From contig NC_060904.1 in the NCBI RefSeq assembly GCF_014805685.1, positions 17,718,311 to 17,782,310 of the forward strand: 64,000 nt of DNA, in the 5' to 3' direction. Within the stretch, counting starts at the first letter, position 1. Each line of letters opens with the position of its first letter. Shown here piece by piece: positions 36,873 through 47,247 of the stretch. The notes under the pieces were generated by a model, which was not told the origin of the DNA, did no database searches, and saw only the letters and a list, made by a program, of their open reading frames with translations. Both the position numbers and the translations under genes were made by a program. Origin of the DNA: Silurus meridionalis (taxonomy: Eukaryota > Chordata > Actinopteri > Siluriformes > Siluridae).

Positions 36873-39820
36873 ATAATTCACCTACACACTTTTCCCCCCT
36901 CTTACCCACTCAGGAATAAAAGCGCTGAGCCTGATCGTAACCATTATTATGTAAGAAACCTCATTTTGTGAGATGTGTGCAAGTACAGTATTGCCGTAAT
37001 TGTGCGATTTCAGTGACACTGAAGAGGTGCATTCGTCTGCGTTATTTGACAGCGTTTGAGGAAGGATCGCACAGGAAGGGTGGAGAACTCGTAATGTGTG
37101 TGACTCATAATGCTGTACCTTTCACTCGGTGTACTGAACTACAGGAAATGAATGGAGCCCGGATTTGTGAGATATTATTTCCATTTTAACTCAGCATCCT
37201 GTGTGTGTGTGTTGCATAGACAGCAGTGACAGGGTTGCCATGTGCACTGTTTTTAACTACTGATTTGGATGTTGTTTACACATCCAGTGCATCATTTGAA
37301 ATTTTGTTTTATACGTTATAGTTTGTTTATTGTGAAAGACGCATCCGGGGAGAACTGGTCTTTTAACTTTTCTTTTCTTTTTTTCTTTTTTTTTTTTTGT
37401 CATGCAAATCTGGCAACCCAGCTCACATATATCAGGAGCTCTAACAAAAGATTAAATTTGTCTTAAAGAATAGTGATTAATATGCAGTAATATACTGTAA
37501 TTTGCTAATAATTTAACAAACTACAGTAAATAATTTAGCAGTGACAGTACCATATTGAATAAACTATACAGTATATATACGTATGTGAAGTGGGTGTGTG
37601 GATGAGTGCAGGTGTCTGTGTGTTTGTTTGTTTGTTGGGGCTCCATGGTCTTCCTGCCATTAGAGCAACATGTCTTGGAAGTCCATGCAACTTCTGTTTG
37701 TTCAGGGTAAATCCTGTAGAAAACACGACAAAACTCCCCCCGATTGCACTATGTTACATATTGGATTGTTTTGTTTTCTCTTTTTCTCTTTCTCCATCAG
37801 CGCTCTTTCTGCTGTGACTGGTTCAGGCATGGATGCTGATGGAATATTTGAATTCCATTCGCCTGTCAATCATCTGCTCTCCAGGCTTGCCAAGGTACAA
37901 TGTGCGCCGTGATAGAATTTCTGTTATTTACACTCATCTATTTTCGTCTCATCTCCTCCTAGCACTTTTTTCAATATTTTTTTTTTTTTTGATAAAAGAG
38001 ATTTCTGATTCTTTTTGCCCTTTTTTGTCTGTTTTTTCTCTTTTTTCTCTGATTTTCCCTCACCTCACCTTACCTCACACCACAAATGCCTGTATATACG
38101 ATGACAGGAAATATAATTATTGTTCCGCTTATTTGCACCACCGTATATTTTTTATATTTTTCAGCACATGAAATCTCCTTCTGTTTCCTGTCTGGATGTC
38201 GAGTCGTCCCTCCACCCAACGATCCTACCCCCGCCATCATGACAACACTCAGCAGTAATACCTCGAAAACCCACCGGCGTTCCGTATCGTGCGGCAACAC
38301 TCCATCTAATCACGCACCGGGGGCGGGGCCAGATATGCGAATCGTCAAAATACGGATGGATTTACAGGACGGGAATTTATACCGAAGCATTCTGGTACTG
38401 AATGTAGCCAATCAGCACAGACTTGGCGTGGACGTTAACATACAGGGCTGATATATCTAACAAAAAAAACACGTATAGCTAGAGGTGTAACATAAACTGT
38501 TTTTGCTGTAGTAGTACCACAGGGTTCTGTATGGGGACCGATGTTATTCTCTTTTTTTATTAGTTTATTTTTATTTATTTGGTGCCAGCTTCTAGTATTT
38601 TTTATTGGAGCATATGAGGCTAATATAAATACTAAATAGGAGATACTGTACATCGATCCACCATTTTAGCATAAGGCAAACACAGCTTTTTTGTTTTTAG
38701 AGAACTTTCTGTAGCTTCAAATGTCAAACGTCAGACATCAAACACCACAAATCTTGGAGTCTGTATTGTACCACATTGTCAATCTTTTCTTTTTCTCCAC
38801 AGGTTACTAGCAATGACAAAAGTCCCTCAGTGATCAGCTCAGCGTTAGAGAAACACAACCAAGATCCCCGAGAGTCCTCCAAATATGAGCTCATCCAACT
38901 GCTTCCTGAAGGAAAAGGTAACACCAACAGTTACTCCTTCCTCTGGATGTTCTTAAACCGTTGGGTGTTAGTAAAGTCAGGTCCTGATGTAGGTGAGGTG
39001 AGGACGCCTGCGGTGCAGTCAGCATTTACATTCGTGTTTTATACGGCTGGAGCTCTATTGCAGGAGATCTTCCAATCAAACCCATGTAAAGCATATATTC
39101 AAGGAGCTGGTTTTGTACATGATGGAACAGACCTTGGGTCTCCTAGTTCAAGTGAAGGCAAAATTTCATGCTACTGCATCCAAATTATACACAAGTATGT
39201 GAGACCAAACCTGTGAAGAACAACGGCTGGAAATGTCAGGCGTCCTTATACTTTACTCAAGACAAAATTCCATCATGCAAGTCTTTATACCTGATCTAAC
39301 GAAGGGCAATTATATAAGGTTTGGGTTCTAAACAGTGATTTTTGGTATAAGTGGTAGACTAAAGTGGGAAAATATTGAATATAATCGAGAGGATATGAAA
39401 TAATGAACAAATAAAGGTTAAGTGTGGACATCTAAACTATTTTCACATTTTTCATGTCCAGAAAATGATTTCTGATTTATTTTTTAATGTATATTTTATT
39501 ATTTGTAATACCCTGCAAGCACTTTTACAGCTATCAGTTCACTGTAATAATAAAGAAACTGTGGTGTGCAGGTACAGAAACTTTCGCACCGCTTGTTAAT
39601 GCAGTATGAATCCTTTTTTTCTTCTTCCCGACGGACAGAGCTTACAATACCCGCCACCGGAAACGTGTTTTACGCCATGAGCTCAGCCAGCGTGGACTTC
39701 CTGTTAAGGAGACGAGGAGGAAACACGCCACTGGGATCGCCGTCGCTGAACAATGAGACCAGCTCAACTTTTCCACGAATCAAGGCCAAGGGGCGGAGGC
39801 TGGTCCGAACACTCTTTTAA
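18461..39820 (+). CDS. rgl2: Ral guanine nucleotide dissociation stimulator-like 2 (RalGEF)
   Basis: Cytoplasmic Ras effector that, by family knowledge, activates RalA/RalB. Coding exons: 18461-18619, 29550-29594, 30069-30143, 31192-31358, 31446-31499, 31630-31820, 31925-32040, 32611-32826, 33073-33176, 34395-34479, 35515-35568, 35657-35743, 35823-35855, 35955-36076, 36723-36812, 37801-37894, 38165-38394, 38803-38917, 39639-39820. Phases agree throughout except exon 38165-38394, which is one base short; see the frame-break feature. Expected length is about 739 residues (human RGL2 is about 777). Domains: Ras exchanger motif near residues 95-215 ([20 protein letters not shown]), RasGEF core near 245-500 ([40 protein letters not shown]), and C-terminal RA domain ([20 protein letters not shown]). 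The end [16 protein letters not shown] matches RGL2, not RGL1, RGL3 or RALGDS. The N-terminus [10 protein letters not shown] also resembles RGL2. Confidence 0.93.
21893..21970. repeat. (GA)n microsatellite
   Basis: About 38 GA units with one AAAG interruption, inside the first coding intron of rgl2. It gives Arg/Glu and Ser/Leu artefact frames. Confidence 0.9.
24826..25060 (+). mobile_element. Interspersed repeat (TTTGTATAGCACTTTTGACA type)
   Basis: The words TTGTATAGCACTTTTGACAG, ACATTGTCTCAAAGCA and GAGGAACCCGATTAAACAGG belong to a very common fish interspersed repeat. The head of the same element appears again at 57.84-57.93 kb. The class was not determined. Confidence 0.6.
25469..25627 (+). 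repeat. Two (TG)n microsatellites
   Basis: Pure TG runs at about 25469-25497 and 25592-25626 are separated by about 95 bases of unique intronic sequence. Confidence 0.85.
26606..27546. mobile_element. Degenerate hAT-like DNA transposon
   Basis: The left end starts CAATGGCGGGCCGTGCATTT, a terminus I associate with fish hAT elements. The right end, reversed, starts CAGTAGTGGGTGGTAAGGG, a partial inverted match. Imperfect 8-base flanks (AGGTCTTT and GGGGCTTT, 6 of 8 equal) fit a hAT target duplication. Interior open frames are short, and I recognise no transposase. Confidence 0.5.
28059..28152. repeat. Long near-perfect inverted repeat (hairpin)
   Basis: Two 44-base arms (28059-28102 and 28109-28152) are complementary with a single mismatch and enclose a 6-base loop AGAGAG. 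The arms contain the palindromic AAGGTTCTTCTTGGAACCTT. It could be a tiny foldback MITE or a transcribed hairpin, because it lies in the sense strand of the rgl2 intron. Confidence 0.9.
28279..28335 (+). repeat. (TG)n microsatellite
   Basis: About 28 uninterrupted TG units in the first coding intron of rgl2, about 125 bases after the hairpin. Confidence 0.9.
28746..28795 (+). repeat. (TG)n microsatellite
   Basis: About 25 TG units in the first coding intron of rgl2. Confidence 0.9.
29394..29439 (+). repeat. (CA)n microsatellite
   Basis: About 23 CA units, 110 bases upstream of the rgl2 exon at 29550. Confidence 0.9.
29705..29870. mobile_element. MITE family A, internal fragment
   Basis: Words such as CACCTACATCAGTACCTGAC and ATCTCCACAAAATCTAATGG match the reverse of the family-A body also present at 34.1 kb. 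The terminus has decayed to TCTTAAGACCAGGGGTGCAC. It is intronic in rgl2. Confidence 0.5.
30200..30494 (-). mobile_element. Tc1-like transposase remnant
   Basis: The minus strand reads [20 protein letters not shown], then [18 protein letters not shown]. This is the N-terminal helix-turn-helix region of a Tc1-like transposase. The reading frame fails soon after, so it is a dead 5' fragment. It lies in the rgl2 intron between exons 30069-30143 and 31192-31358, antisense to rgl2. Confidence 0.8.
31129..31178 (+). repeat. (CA)n tract 13 bases before an rgl2 exon
   Basis: 25 CA units followed by TGTTTCATTCCAG and the exon at 31192. Confidence 0.9.
31592..31624 (+). repeat. (TG)n tract forming the rgl2 pre-acceptor region
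   Basis: About 15 TG units run into TTGTGTTCAG and the exon at 31630, with almost no ordinary polypyrimidine tract between. Confidence 0.9.
31826..31859 (+). repeat. (CA)n tract 6 bases after an rgl2 donor
   Basis: The donor GTTAAG at 31821 is followed immediately by 17 CA units. Confidence 0.9.
32105..32490 (+). repeat. (ATT)n then degenerate (TAG)n array
   Basis: Pure ATT to about 32158, then a degenerate mix of TAGTAG, GTGATAG and ATTATT units over about 330 bases, all inside the rgl2 intron before exon 32611. The Val/Leu/Ile-only open frame at 32293-32475 is an artefact. Confidence 0.85.
32872..32925 (+). repeat. (TG)n microsatellite
   Basis: About 26 TG units beginning 45 bases after the rgl2 exon that ends at 32826. 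A T run follows at 33040-33056, before the next exon. Confidence 0.9.
33776..34262. mobile_element. MITE family A, fullest copy
   Basis: The left end GACAAAAGTATTGGGACACC and the right end GGTGTCCACAAATGTCTGCC form inverted termini, with TATAGTG-like outer bases, enclosing about 480 bp. The body carries the shared phrases CTTCACTTGAACTAGGAGAC and CTCCACAAAACTCTAGTGG. It is non-autonomous and intronic in rgl2. Confidence 0.75.
34312..34381 (+). repeat. (TG)n tract 13 bases before an rgl2 exon
   Basis: About 34 TG units with one TC interruption, then ATGACACTGGCAG and the exon at 34395. No long pyrimidine tract is present. Confidence 0.9.
35067..35115 (+). repeat. (CT)n microsatellite
   Basis: About 24 CT units in an rgl2 intron. 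Confidence 0.9.
35255..35375 (-). mobile_element. SINE fragment
   Basis: The phrases GTTGAACTCATGACCTTC and AATCTCTTAACCACTAAGC are the reverse of a tRNA-derived SINE head with a B-box-like core. Related copies are at 51.90-52.06 kb and 60.23-60.42 kb. Confidence 0.55.
36241..36660. mobile_element. MITE family A, copy
   Basis: It starts ACCAAAAGTTTGTGGACACC and contains TCCACTCTCCTGGAAAGAAG and GGAGATCTTCCACTCCAAAC, as in the 59.3-kb copy. It is intronic in rgl2 and ends about 60 bases before the exon at 36723. The right terminus is eroded. Confidence 0.65.
36820..36869 (+). repeat. (CA)n tract just after an rgl2 donor
   Basis: It begins eight bases after the exon end at 36812 (donor GTAAGCAT), with one ATAT interruption. 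Confidence 0.9.
38165..38394 (+). other. rgl2: rgl2 exon with an apparent one-base deletion
   Basis: The acceptor and incoming phase are firm: LAK joins [11 protein letters not shown], as in RGL2. In that frame a TGA appears at 38240-38242. The conserved second half ([28 protein letters not shown]) is one frame away, and the exon is 230 bases where 231 would keep both phases at zero. One base is therefore missing between about 38200 and 38270, perhaps in the C run at 38227-38232. It could be an assembly error, an allele or a true frameshift. Confidence 0.8.
38930..39262. mobile_element. MITE family A, decayed copy
   Basis: It shares GTAAAGTCAGGTCCTGATGT, GGAGATCTTCCAATCAAACC and TCAGGCGTCCTTATACTTTA with the other copies. 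It sits in the last rgl2 intron. Confidence 0.6.
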
Positions 39821-41775
39821 CTTGTTTTCAGTTCAGCGAAGACACAAACATGTGGCGTAACACTTCTAGTAAAGTCCCAAAGTTTGCACATACGGGAGAA
39901 ATGATTACAGGGATACTCCTGTGTTTCTTTTCTCTTTTATCTCATATCCACAATCCTCTACAAGGTCTTTGTGTGATTACCGCTGACAAGAATTTCAACA
40001 AAGATCCCTGAGTCGAGGAAAAAAATCTAAGGGCAGACGTTTAACTTGAGCAGGATACACCAGAATATTCTTATTATTGTTGTTTCTTTTTATTTTAATA
40101 TTTAGCTGAATATTTGATTCAGCTATGCCATATACAGAGAAATCATGCGTCACAGTAGATTTTAGACGTCTGTCTTACTTTTTTTTTTGCACAAGTCGCA
40201 TGGCTCCGATGGCGTATGGATAGCGCAACTTTTTATAGGAAGGTGTAAAAGTAACCAGAACTACTTCCTGTAGTGCCTTTCTGATCCTCACGACTCTTCT
40301 TCATACCAGCTGTAGTGATGAGAAGATCAGATCATTTTTGGGACTTTTTGGGTTCATCAAAATCAACGAATATTTATTTTAGTCATTGAGTTAATTTTGT
40401 TCCTTTGATCAGAACTTACATTTTCAATAAGCAGATCCTCCGACACGTCTACATACACCAACATTAACTATAGTTCTAAAGGACAAATTATGATAAACAG
40501 AATGAGACGCTTCACCTCTCATATCTTCTGGATTAATTGTTTTTTTGTCACGTGACTCCCAACAATAATGTCAAGATTCGGACCAAAAGAACCTGATCTA
40601 CAAGGTTGTTTTAGAAAGTTTTGAGACTAGTTTTGTACCATGCCAACAGATGGCAGCACGAGGCTGCACGTGCAGTCACAGGGAGCACCGACTCTCATAA
40701 GTCAATGTGCCCAAAAGACATCGTCCTGTGTACATCGGGAGCAGTGCAATTGGTGCGTTTCTGATTACATCTGCTGTTCTGACGCACGTGTTAAACGCCT
40801 GCCCTTATTTTACATTACATACAAGTGCAATTTTTGAAATTATTTTACAGTGAAAAACTTGTGACAAACTTTAAGCTCATGGTGATCACAGTTCCACTGG
40901 ACACGTACTGTGTAGAAATGAGGTCAAACCCCTTTTAGTATGGCTTTAATACTCTTCACAATACGGAGCGTGAGGCTGAAAAAAATCGGCTAAATGCTGC
41001 ACTCGTTTCTGCGTTTCAGAAGTTCAACTAAGACAGCGGCGAGAACGACAACCACGCCGATGCCTTCACTGCCGGTGTTTTGCGGCTTTCTACCTCGAAC
41101 GGAGCGATACCTTTATTAGCATCAGATAAACACTGCAATGATAAACGACTACGAAACCATGACTGCAACTCTGTGTACCAAAACCACGTGTAGCACTAAA
41201 GGGTACTAATGCACGTTGACGTCATACAGTGAATTTACTTTACACAAGATAAATGAAACACACACTGCCATTTTGTGAACCAAGTATGCAAACGTGAGGG
41301 TCTGATGAAATCTCACAGTGATGCTCATTTTATCCACATCGTGTCTGATTAGCGAAGGCAACAAGCTCACTGAGAAACGCAACACTAAAGTCAATAAATC
41401 TGAACTGTGTAATAAATATGTTATAAAAGTAAACATGTACATGTGTAAATGTGGCTTCATGTCAGAGCTGGCTGGCGTTCTGATGAACCCTGGAATGCTG
41501 AGGTGCGTCTGCTCTGGACGCTCTTGAAGTTTGGTCTGAACTGAAGCACCGGAGCTTTCGGCTCAGCTCAGGACAGAGGAATCGGCTCTGACCATTTTGT
41601 TTGTTTTTTGTGGCGAAGTGCCTCGCTATCAGGTGCTTCCTCTCGCTCGCCTTCTGCCGTGTTGCTCAGGATAAGCTAACGTTTGTACATTCAACTCTGA
41701 ATAGATAACCGGGATTATGCAAAATGTATACCAACATATTCTTGTATGCAATAAATTCTCATTTTGATACAATCC
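39821..41775 (+). other. rgl2 3' UTR and downstream flank
   Basis: No further coding exons were found. An AATAAA at 41750-41755 is the best placed polyadenylation signal before the convergent dnase2 gene. A segment near 40600-40700 (GAAAGTTTTGAGACTAGTTT) resembles, reversed, the mariner end near 42.1 kb, so part of this span may be an old mariner insertion. Confidence 0.5.
41750..41755 (+). terminator. Candidate rgl2 polyadenylation signal
   Basis: AATAAA followed by a T-rich stretch within 20 bases, about 1.9 kb after the rgl2 stop. Confidence 0.5.
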
Positions 41776-41908
41776 ACGTTCTCTATTTGAGCACGTTCTT
41801 TCCTTTAAGTTTGTGTGTTGATATCCTGGTCACTGTGAATTGAGGATTGTGATTGGCTAGAAGGAGTTCAGGTGTGATTTCAGAGCAGCCGAAATTTCCT
41901 CCTGTGGA

Positions 41909-42070
41909 CTGAAGCTCAAAGGTCTCCATTTTGACACAGTTGCGGAGATCCGGCACCAGTAGCAGAAGATGCTCGACACACTTCGAAAAGAAGACCTCCA
42001 GGACACATTGCAGAAGATCACTGACAGCAACGTATTACTGTGCAAGGGGACTATTTTAAAAGGTGATTGA
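41909..42070 (+). pseudogene. Mariner-like transposase C-terminal remnant
   Basis: The plus strand reads LKLKGLHFDTVAEIRHQ, an in-frame TAG, then QKMLDTLRKEDLQDTLQKIT, and finishes ILKGD with TGA. The LKGxxFDTVAEI and closing GD words match the end of mariner/SETMAR-type transposases. The stop shows it is dead. It lies between the 3' ends of rgl2 and dnase2. Confidence 0.65.
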
Positions 42071-42501
42071 AACAAAGTCTCTTGCAAACAGATCGAGTCT
42101 CCAAACTTTTTTGATACCACATCACAGTTTGTGACAGTTTGTCAGGTACGTTCTAAATGAATATTCAGCTTATAAACACCTGTAACCAAAATAACATCCA
42201 ATTCCAGTTCCATCCAGAGCGAGACAGCGATTGTACACATTTCCTAATGACCTCACTGAGCCCAAAGAAGTTGTGCATGGTGTGGAATTTATATTGTAAA
42301 TAGTGATTTTAATAAACAAGGCACAAAATGTATTTGGAGACAAACTGGAGAAGAAAATGTTTAAATGAGAAATAGAATGAGAAACAGCACCAGGGGTTAC
42401 AGAAACTCCAACAGCTTGATTAATAGCAGAGATGCAGCACATTTGCATGACAAGTAGTTCTTCTTTTGACACAAAGAACCAGACTGGCATCTTTAAAGTT
42501 T

Positions 42502-42507
42502 TTTATT
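42502..42507 (-). terminator. Candidate dnase2 polyadenylation signal
   Basis: AATAAA on the minus strand, about 510 bases beyond the dnase2 stop. The intervening AT-rich DNA (42508-43011) would be the 3' UTR. Confidence 0.4.
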
Positions 42508-43011
42508 TTTATTAATATTGGAAATTTACCCTCCTCAACATAATATCGATTTGAAGCAAAAAAATAAAAAAGACGTACGAAACCTTATCAAAACTTCAAG
42601 TAGAAAAAAAAGGAATATTTGAAACGCACCAGCTCCCTGAGAAATGACCGTCACAAAGCTAAAGTGTCTACACTGATCAGAAAAGTGCAAATATGATTCA
42701 CATTATAACATTAAAATATGTCAAAAAATACAAATACAAAAAAGATTTGTATAAAACTCCTGGTGCCTGAAATCTATTACACATTATATTAACGACACAA
42801 TATTAATACTAAAATATCTATAAAACACCTACAAAACATTTTTCTGTACAGCATTTATCATCACGCTTTTTTCCTGTAGTCGTTATAATCCAGATAACCA
42901 CTTATTATTATAATTTGTAACATTATTATAAAATATCACTCGGAATGCTAGAATGATCTTTTTTTTTTTAATAAGGTGCACAAACTTTTGCACTCCACCG
43001 CATGTGGAGGG

Positions 43012-46000
43012 TTACATGGGGGCGCTCTCGCACTCGTCCACCTCGCCCGTGCACGAGTCGCACTGCAGCGCTGCAGCCCGGTACGCCTTCCACACCGCCA
43101 CGTCCTGCTGACACACGGTCCCGCCCCCTCGCTTCTCCTCCGCCTCGTTCCTGTTAATGTCCCCTACGCACACCCAGGCCCCGCCCCTCGCCCCGCCTCC
43201 GCCCAAGCTCGCGGCCCATTTCGAGTGATCCTCCGTGGTTTTGTAGGTGACCAGGCCCCCTGGAGAAAGCAGGTGAACGTTCAGGACCTTCCAGCTGGGG
43301 GAGCAGTCAGACGGGAGGATGCCCGTGGAGCGACGCCAGAACTGAACCAGAAGGTCCGTCTGCAGCGTGGGAGCCACCCAGGAGTGGTACAGGTCTGAAA
43401 CCGATCAAAACAACAATGATATCTGATTAGAATTTATAAATTTTTTATCAATTCCAAACTTGTGCTTTGGGGGAACCCTGGAACCAAACAAGGAAACGTT
43501 TCTGAAGAACTCCAGGAACCAGGGATTCCCATATTTTCCTGAAAATCAGAAGAAATTTCTAATACTTAACAGCTAGAACCAAATCAGGAACCTAAAATTT
43601 ACTCAGGAACCTAAGAATCTTTTGCAGCAATACAGAACCTGTTATTGAATCCAGAAAACCTTTAAGGTATTCTAGAATCTTTAAAAACTTGGGAACCTTT
43701 ATAGTTAATCTGGATCCTTTGTAAGAACCTGTAAAGTTTTTTTTTAAACACTCAAAGCTTTTTGGGAACTAGAAAAAATTCGGGAGCCCAGAAACCTATT
43801 CAGGGCAACTAGAAAGAATTTCTGAGGTTAGGAACCTTTTCAGGAACTCCAGAACTCTTTTCAGGGCGACTAGAAAGAAATCAGGACACCAGAAACAAGA
43901 ACATATTTTCACAGGTAATATTTGAATAAAATATTTGATTGATTATTATCTTACCGTTGTCAAAGGTAGCTCCTTTCGCAAAGCTGATGAACTTCGTCCC
44001 CGCCAGCGAGAGCAGAGAGACGCTGCGATTAGGTGTGGAGAAGGAACCGTCTGTGGCAGTGAAGTTGTTCCATCCGTGCTGATGTTTACAGAGCTCAACC
44101 ATGCTGGGAACTGAGGCGGTCAGAGACTCAGGAATCTCACAGTCATAAACGTGTGGCTGATTTATTTTCAGCTGCTCACCTGAGGAACACATCAGGGATT
44201 TTACAAAGGAACTATAAACAGAACAGCTTCCACCTCAGGAACATTTTGAAGAACAGTTTTTACAATTTCACACGGGAAATCCAGGAGCCAATTCATCAAC
44301 TCATAAACGTTTTCAGGAACCAAGTAACCTTTTCAAACAGTCATCAAAGAACATATACGAGCACAAGAGGACCTTTGAGGAACCCCAGGACCTACTCAGG
44401 AACTATAGAACATTTTCACAAACTGGGAATCCTGTGAGATTTTCATTAAATTTAAAACTATAATCTAAAAATTACATATATTCATTAACACTGGACACTT
44501 TTCAGGACCTCTGGAACTTATATATATATTTAAAAAACACAGGAACCTAAACAGAGTCTGAGCCTTGTTTAGTCTAGCATCTTCAGAACCTGTTCCAGAA
44601 ATATTTTAAGAACCCTGGAACCTTTTCAGCAAACTTTCAAAACTAAGATCTATTTGGTGCTTTTTTATTGTGAATCCAGAAAATCTTTTTCCTGGAACGA
44701 AATAACTCTTTCAGCAACCTAAGTTTTACAGAAACCAATGGAGAACCTTCAAAAAAAAAAAATCCAGGAATCCATTGAGAAGTCTGGCCACATTTTCAGG
44801 AACCTGGGATTCCAGTGTGTTTGAGAACTAAAGCCTAATCAAAAATAATTATCTATTGAAGTATTCAATGAACCATAGAAGAACCTTAATGGGAAGAGAG
44901 GAACCCGTAATTTTCCAAAGAAACCATAAATAACCCACAGGAGAACTGTAGAAGAACATACATTGGTGTAGCTCTTTGGTGGTTTCCTGGATATTTAAGT
45001 GTTCTCACCTAAAGGAAAGGTTCTGGAGAGAACCCAGACTGTAGAAGACTCTGGTGCTCTTTGTATTTACGTGATTTATTTGAGTATTGTGCTGAACTCT
45101 TTGTGAACGTTCTCACACATGAATCATGTCAGTTAATGCATCGTGTCTCTAAAAGCCCGAGACGTGAACGAGACGGCGATAAAACACGGCTCCGACAGAG
45201 GGATGGATTTTCTCCAAGACTGAATGTTCTGCAGCGGAAAACCGTGTTTTCTCTTTACGCTGTGACATTTGCATAATTATCAGACGCGATTAGTTCAGAA
45301 CAGACGTGAGCAGAGTTCTGAGAAGGTGCAGCTCGGAGAACTTTCCATCGCAGCAGCACAATAACGTACAGCTCTGAAGTGCCATCAACATAACAGCATT
45401 CACCTGACAACAAAGTCATAACCTACAGTAAGAACGGTGCTGTCTCTATGGTTACGCTGCCAGAAAAGACAAATTATTCTCATGGTAACTATGACAACAA
45501 GACCTGATTTGCTTTTAAGGTGATCGATGGAGGTCTCGTCACACATTCAGGACCACAGTGTGGGAGAAAAAGCGATTACAATCTGAATGCGTTACATAGA
45601 AGTGTTTACACATCCACTCTCATCCAGCACACAGGTGAGTGCAAAAGTCTGCACACCCTGAGAGTGGATGAGAGTGGATGTATATATATATATACGAGAA
45701 CGAGAAATATATATTTCAATTAGTCAGATAAGGAACCACCACAGAACCCGTAGACAGATGCAAAGAACCATAAATAACCTTTCTGCATAAGAACACTTAG
45801 ATAGATCCAAAAACTTCTAATGAAGAACCACTGGGTATTTTTCTTGGAAAAAAACAATTTTCCAAAGCTCTTGGCACCACATACACTCTTTTTAGAACAG
45901 GTTCCTCAATGGTTCTTTAGCAGTTTGTTGATAAATAAGCGTTCTTGGTCTTCTAAAACCGTTATCATGACAAGGTTCTAGGTCAAGAACCTTTAGGAGT

Positions 46001-47205
46001 GCACATCATTACATTAAGATCTTTTTTTAACATGTGATTTTTGTTACCGATGGTGTTGAAACGCTCCAGAGGATAAGTGACGCAGATGAAGTTCTGCCCG
46101 TTGTTGATGCCAGAAGAGGGGTAGGAGAACTTGCCCACTGTTTTGGGAGGTGGGAAATGAGGAGTGCTGTGGACCAACCAGAACCCCTGTCTGCTGTTGA
46201 ACAGAACCACACCTGGTAAAGTGAGAGACACAGGAGATCTTCAGAACTAGTGGATCTCAGAACCCTTCATCATTCAACCAACCACACAGAAACCTTCGAG
46301 GAAATTCTTTTTTAAAAGCTGTGAACCCAGAATTACTCAGGACACATTTACAGCATCATTTTAGAAACACTGAAGAACCTGTGGTTTTGAGGGTTCTTGG
46401 TTTTAGAGGTCAACCAATAGTGGATTTTATTGATACTGTATCTCGGTTGGAAGGTACTTGGCGATAACCGATTAATTACCTGATTGTTTTTATCCAGTAT
46501 TCATTTTAAAAACTAAAACTGCATGTAAAATATTTCTGGACTTTTTCACAAACATAAAAACAGCACTGAATCATGAAAACGTGCTAAATGAAATAAATCT
46601 GAATATATTATTTAGTTTAATAAATATTAAAGAAAATAAAAAACATGCATCCTAATTAAAACACCATTCCAAATAAATAAAAACAGAAACATCTTAAAAA
46701 AAAAAAAAAAAAAGACATTAAATAAACACCATGGCCACTAGAGGCCGCTCTCATACTGTATAATGCAACCCGGAAAAACTATCGCTATGGATTTTTGCCT
46801 ATAGCCAGCATATAGTTAGAGCAATGAACTGATAGAGTCGACCTCTACTTAGCTTAAAAACTTTCTTGAATAATTATGGGGTCCAAAAAGGGTTCTTCAT
46901 AAATTCATACATTTTCGAGAAAGTGTTCAGTAATACGTAATTATCTTAGAGCTGTTACTATGGAAACAAAGGGAACCAGTGACGTACAGCTGCAGGACTG
47001 TCAGATCTGCTGTCCTAGAAACTGAAACATCAATTTCTGACCAATCAGAATGAGAAAAGCAATGAAAAGGTGTAAAAGAGAGAAAAAAAAATCGTTCTTT
47101 AATCTCATTTACCTTTGGTGTGTCCTCCACTCCTGTTCGCCCCGTTCACACCTCGCTGCTCCGGGGGCTGATCGTTGTACAAGATGTAGCCCAGTTCACC
47201 CTCCT

Positions 47206-47247
<42 letters not shown>

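Noticed and set aside
38195..38262. A mini-intron explaining the rgl2 frame change
   Set aside because: GT and AG pairs exist but would give an intron of only about 60 bases with poor signals; one missing base is simpler.
18461..39820. Assignment of the RalGEF to rgl3, whose human gene is on the same arm as DNASE2
   Set aside because: The C-terminal ending ([16 protein letters not shown] after FLLRRR) and the N-terminus are of RGL2 type.
46027..46219. Two alternative open frames overlapping a dnase2 exon
   Set aside because: Shadows of the dnase2 exon 46048-46212, whose frame matches DNase II and joins its neighbours in phase.
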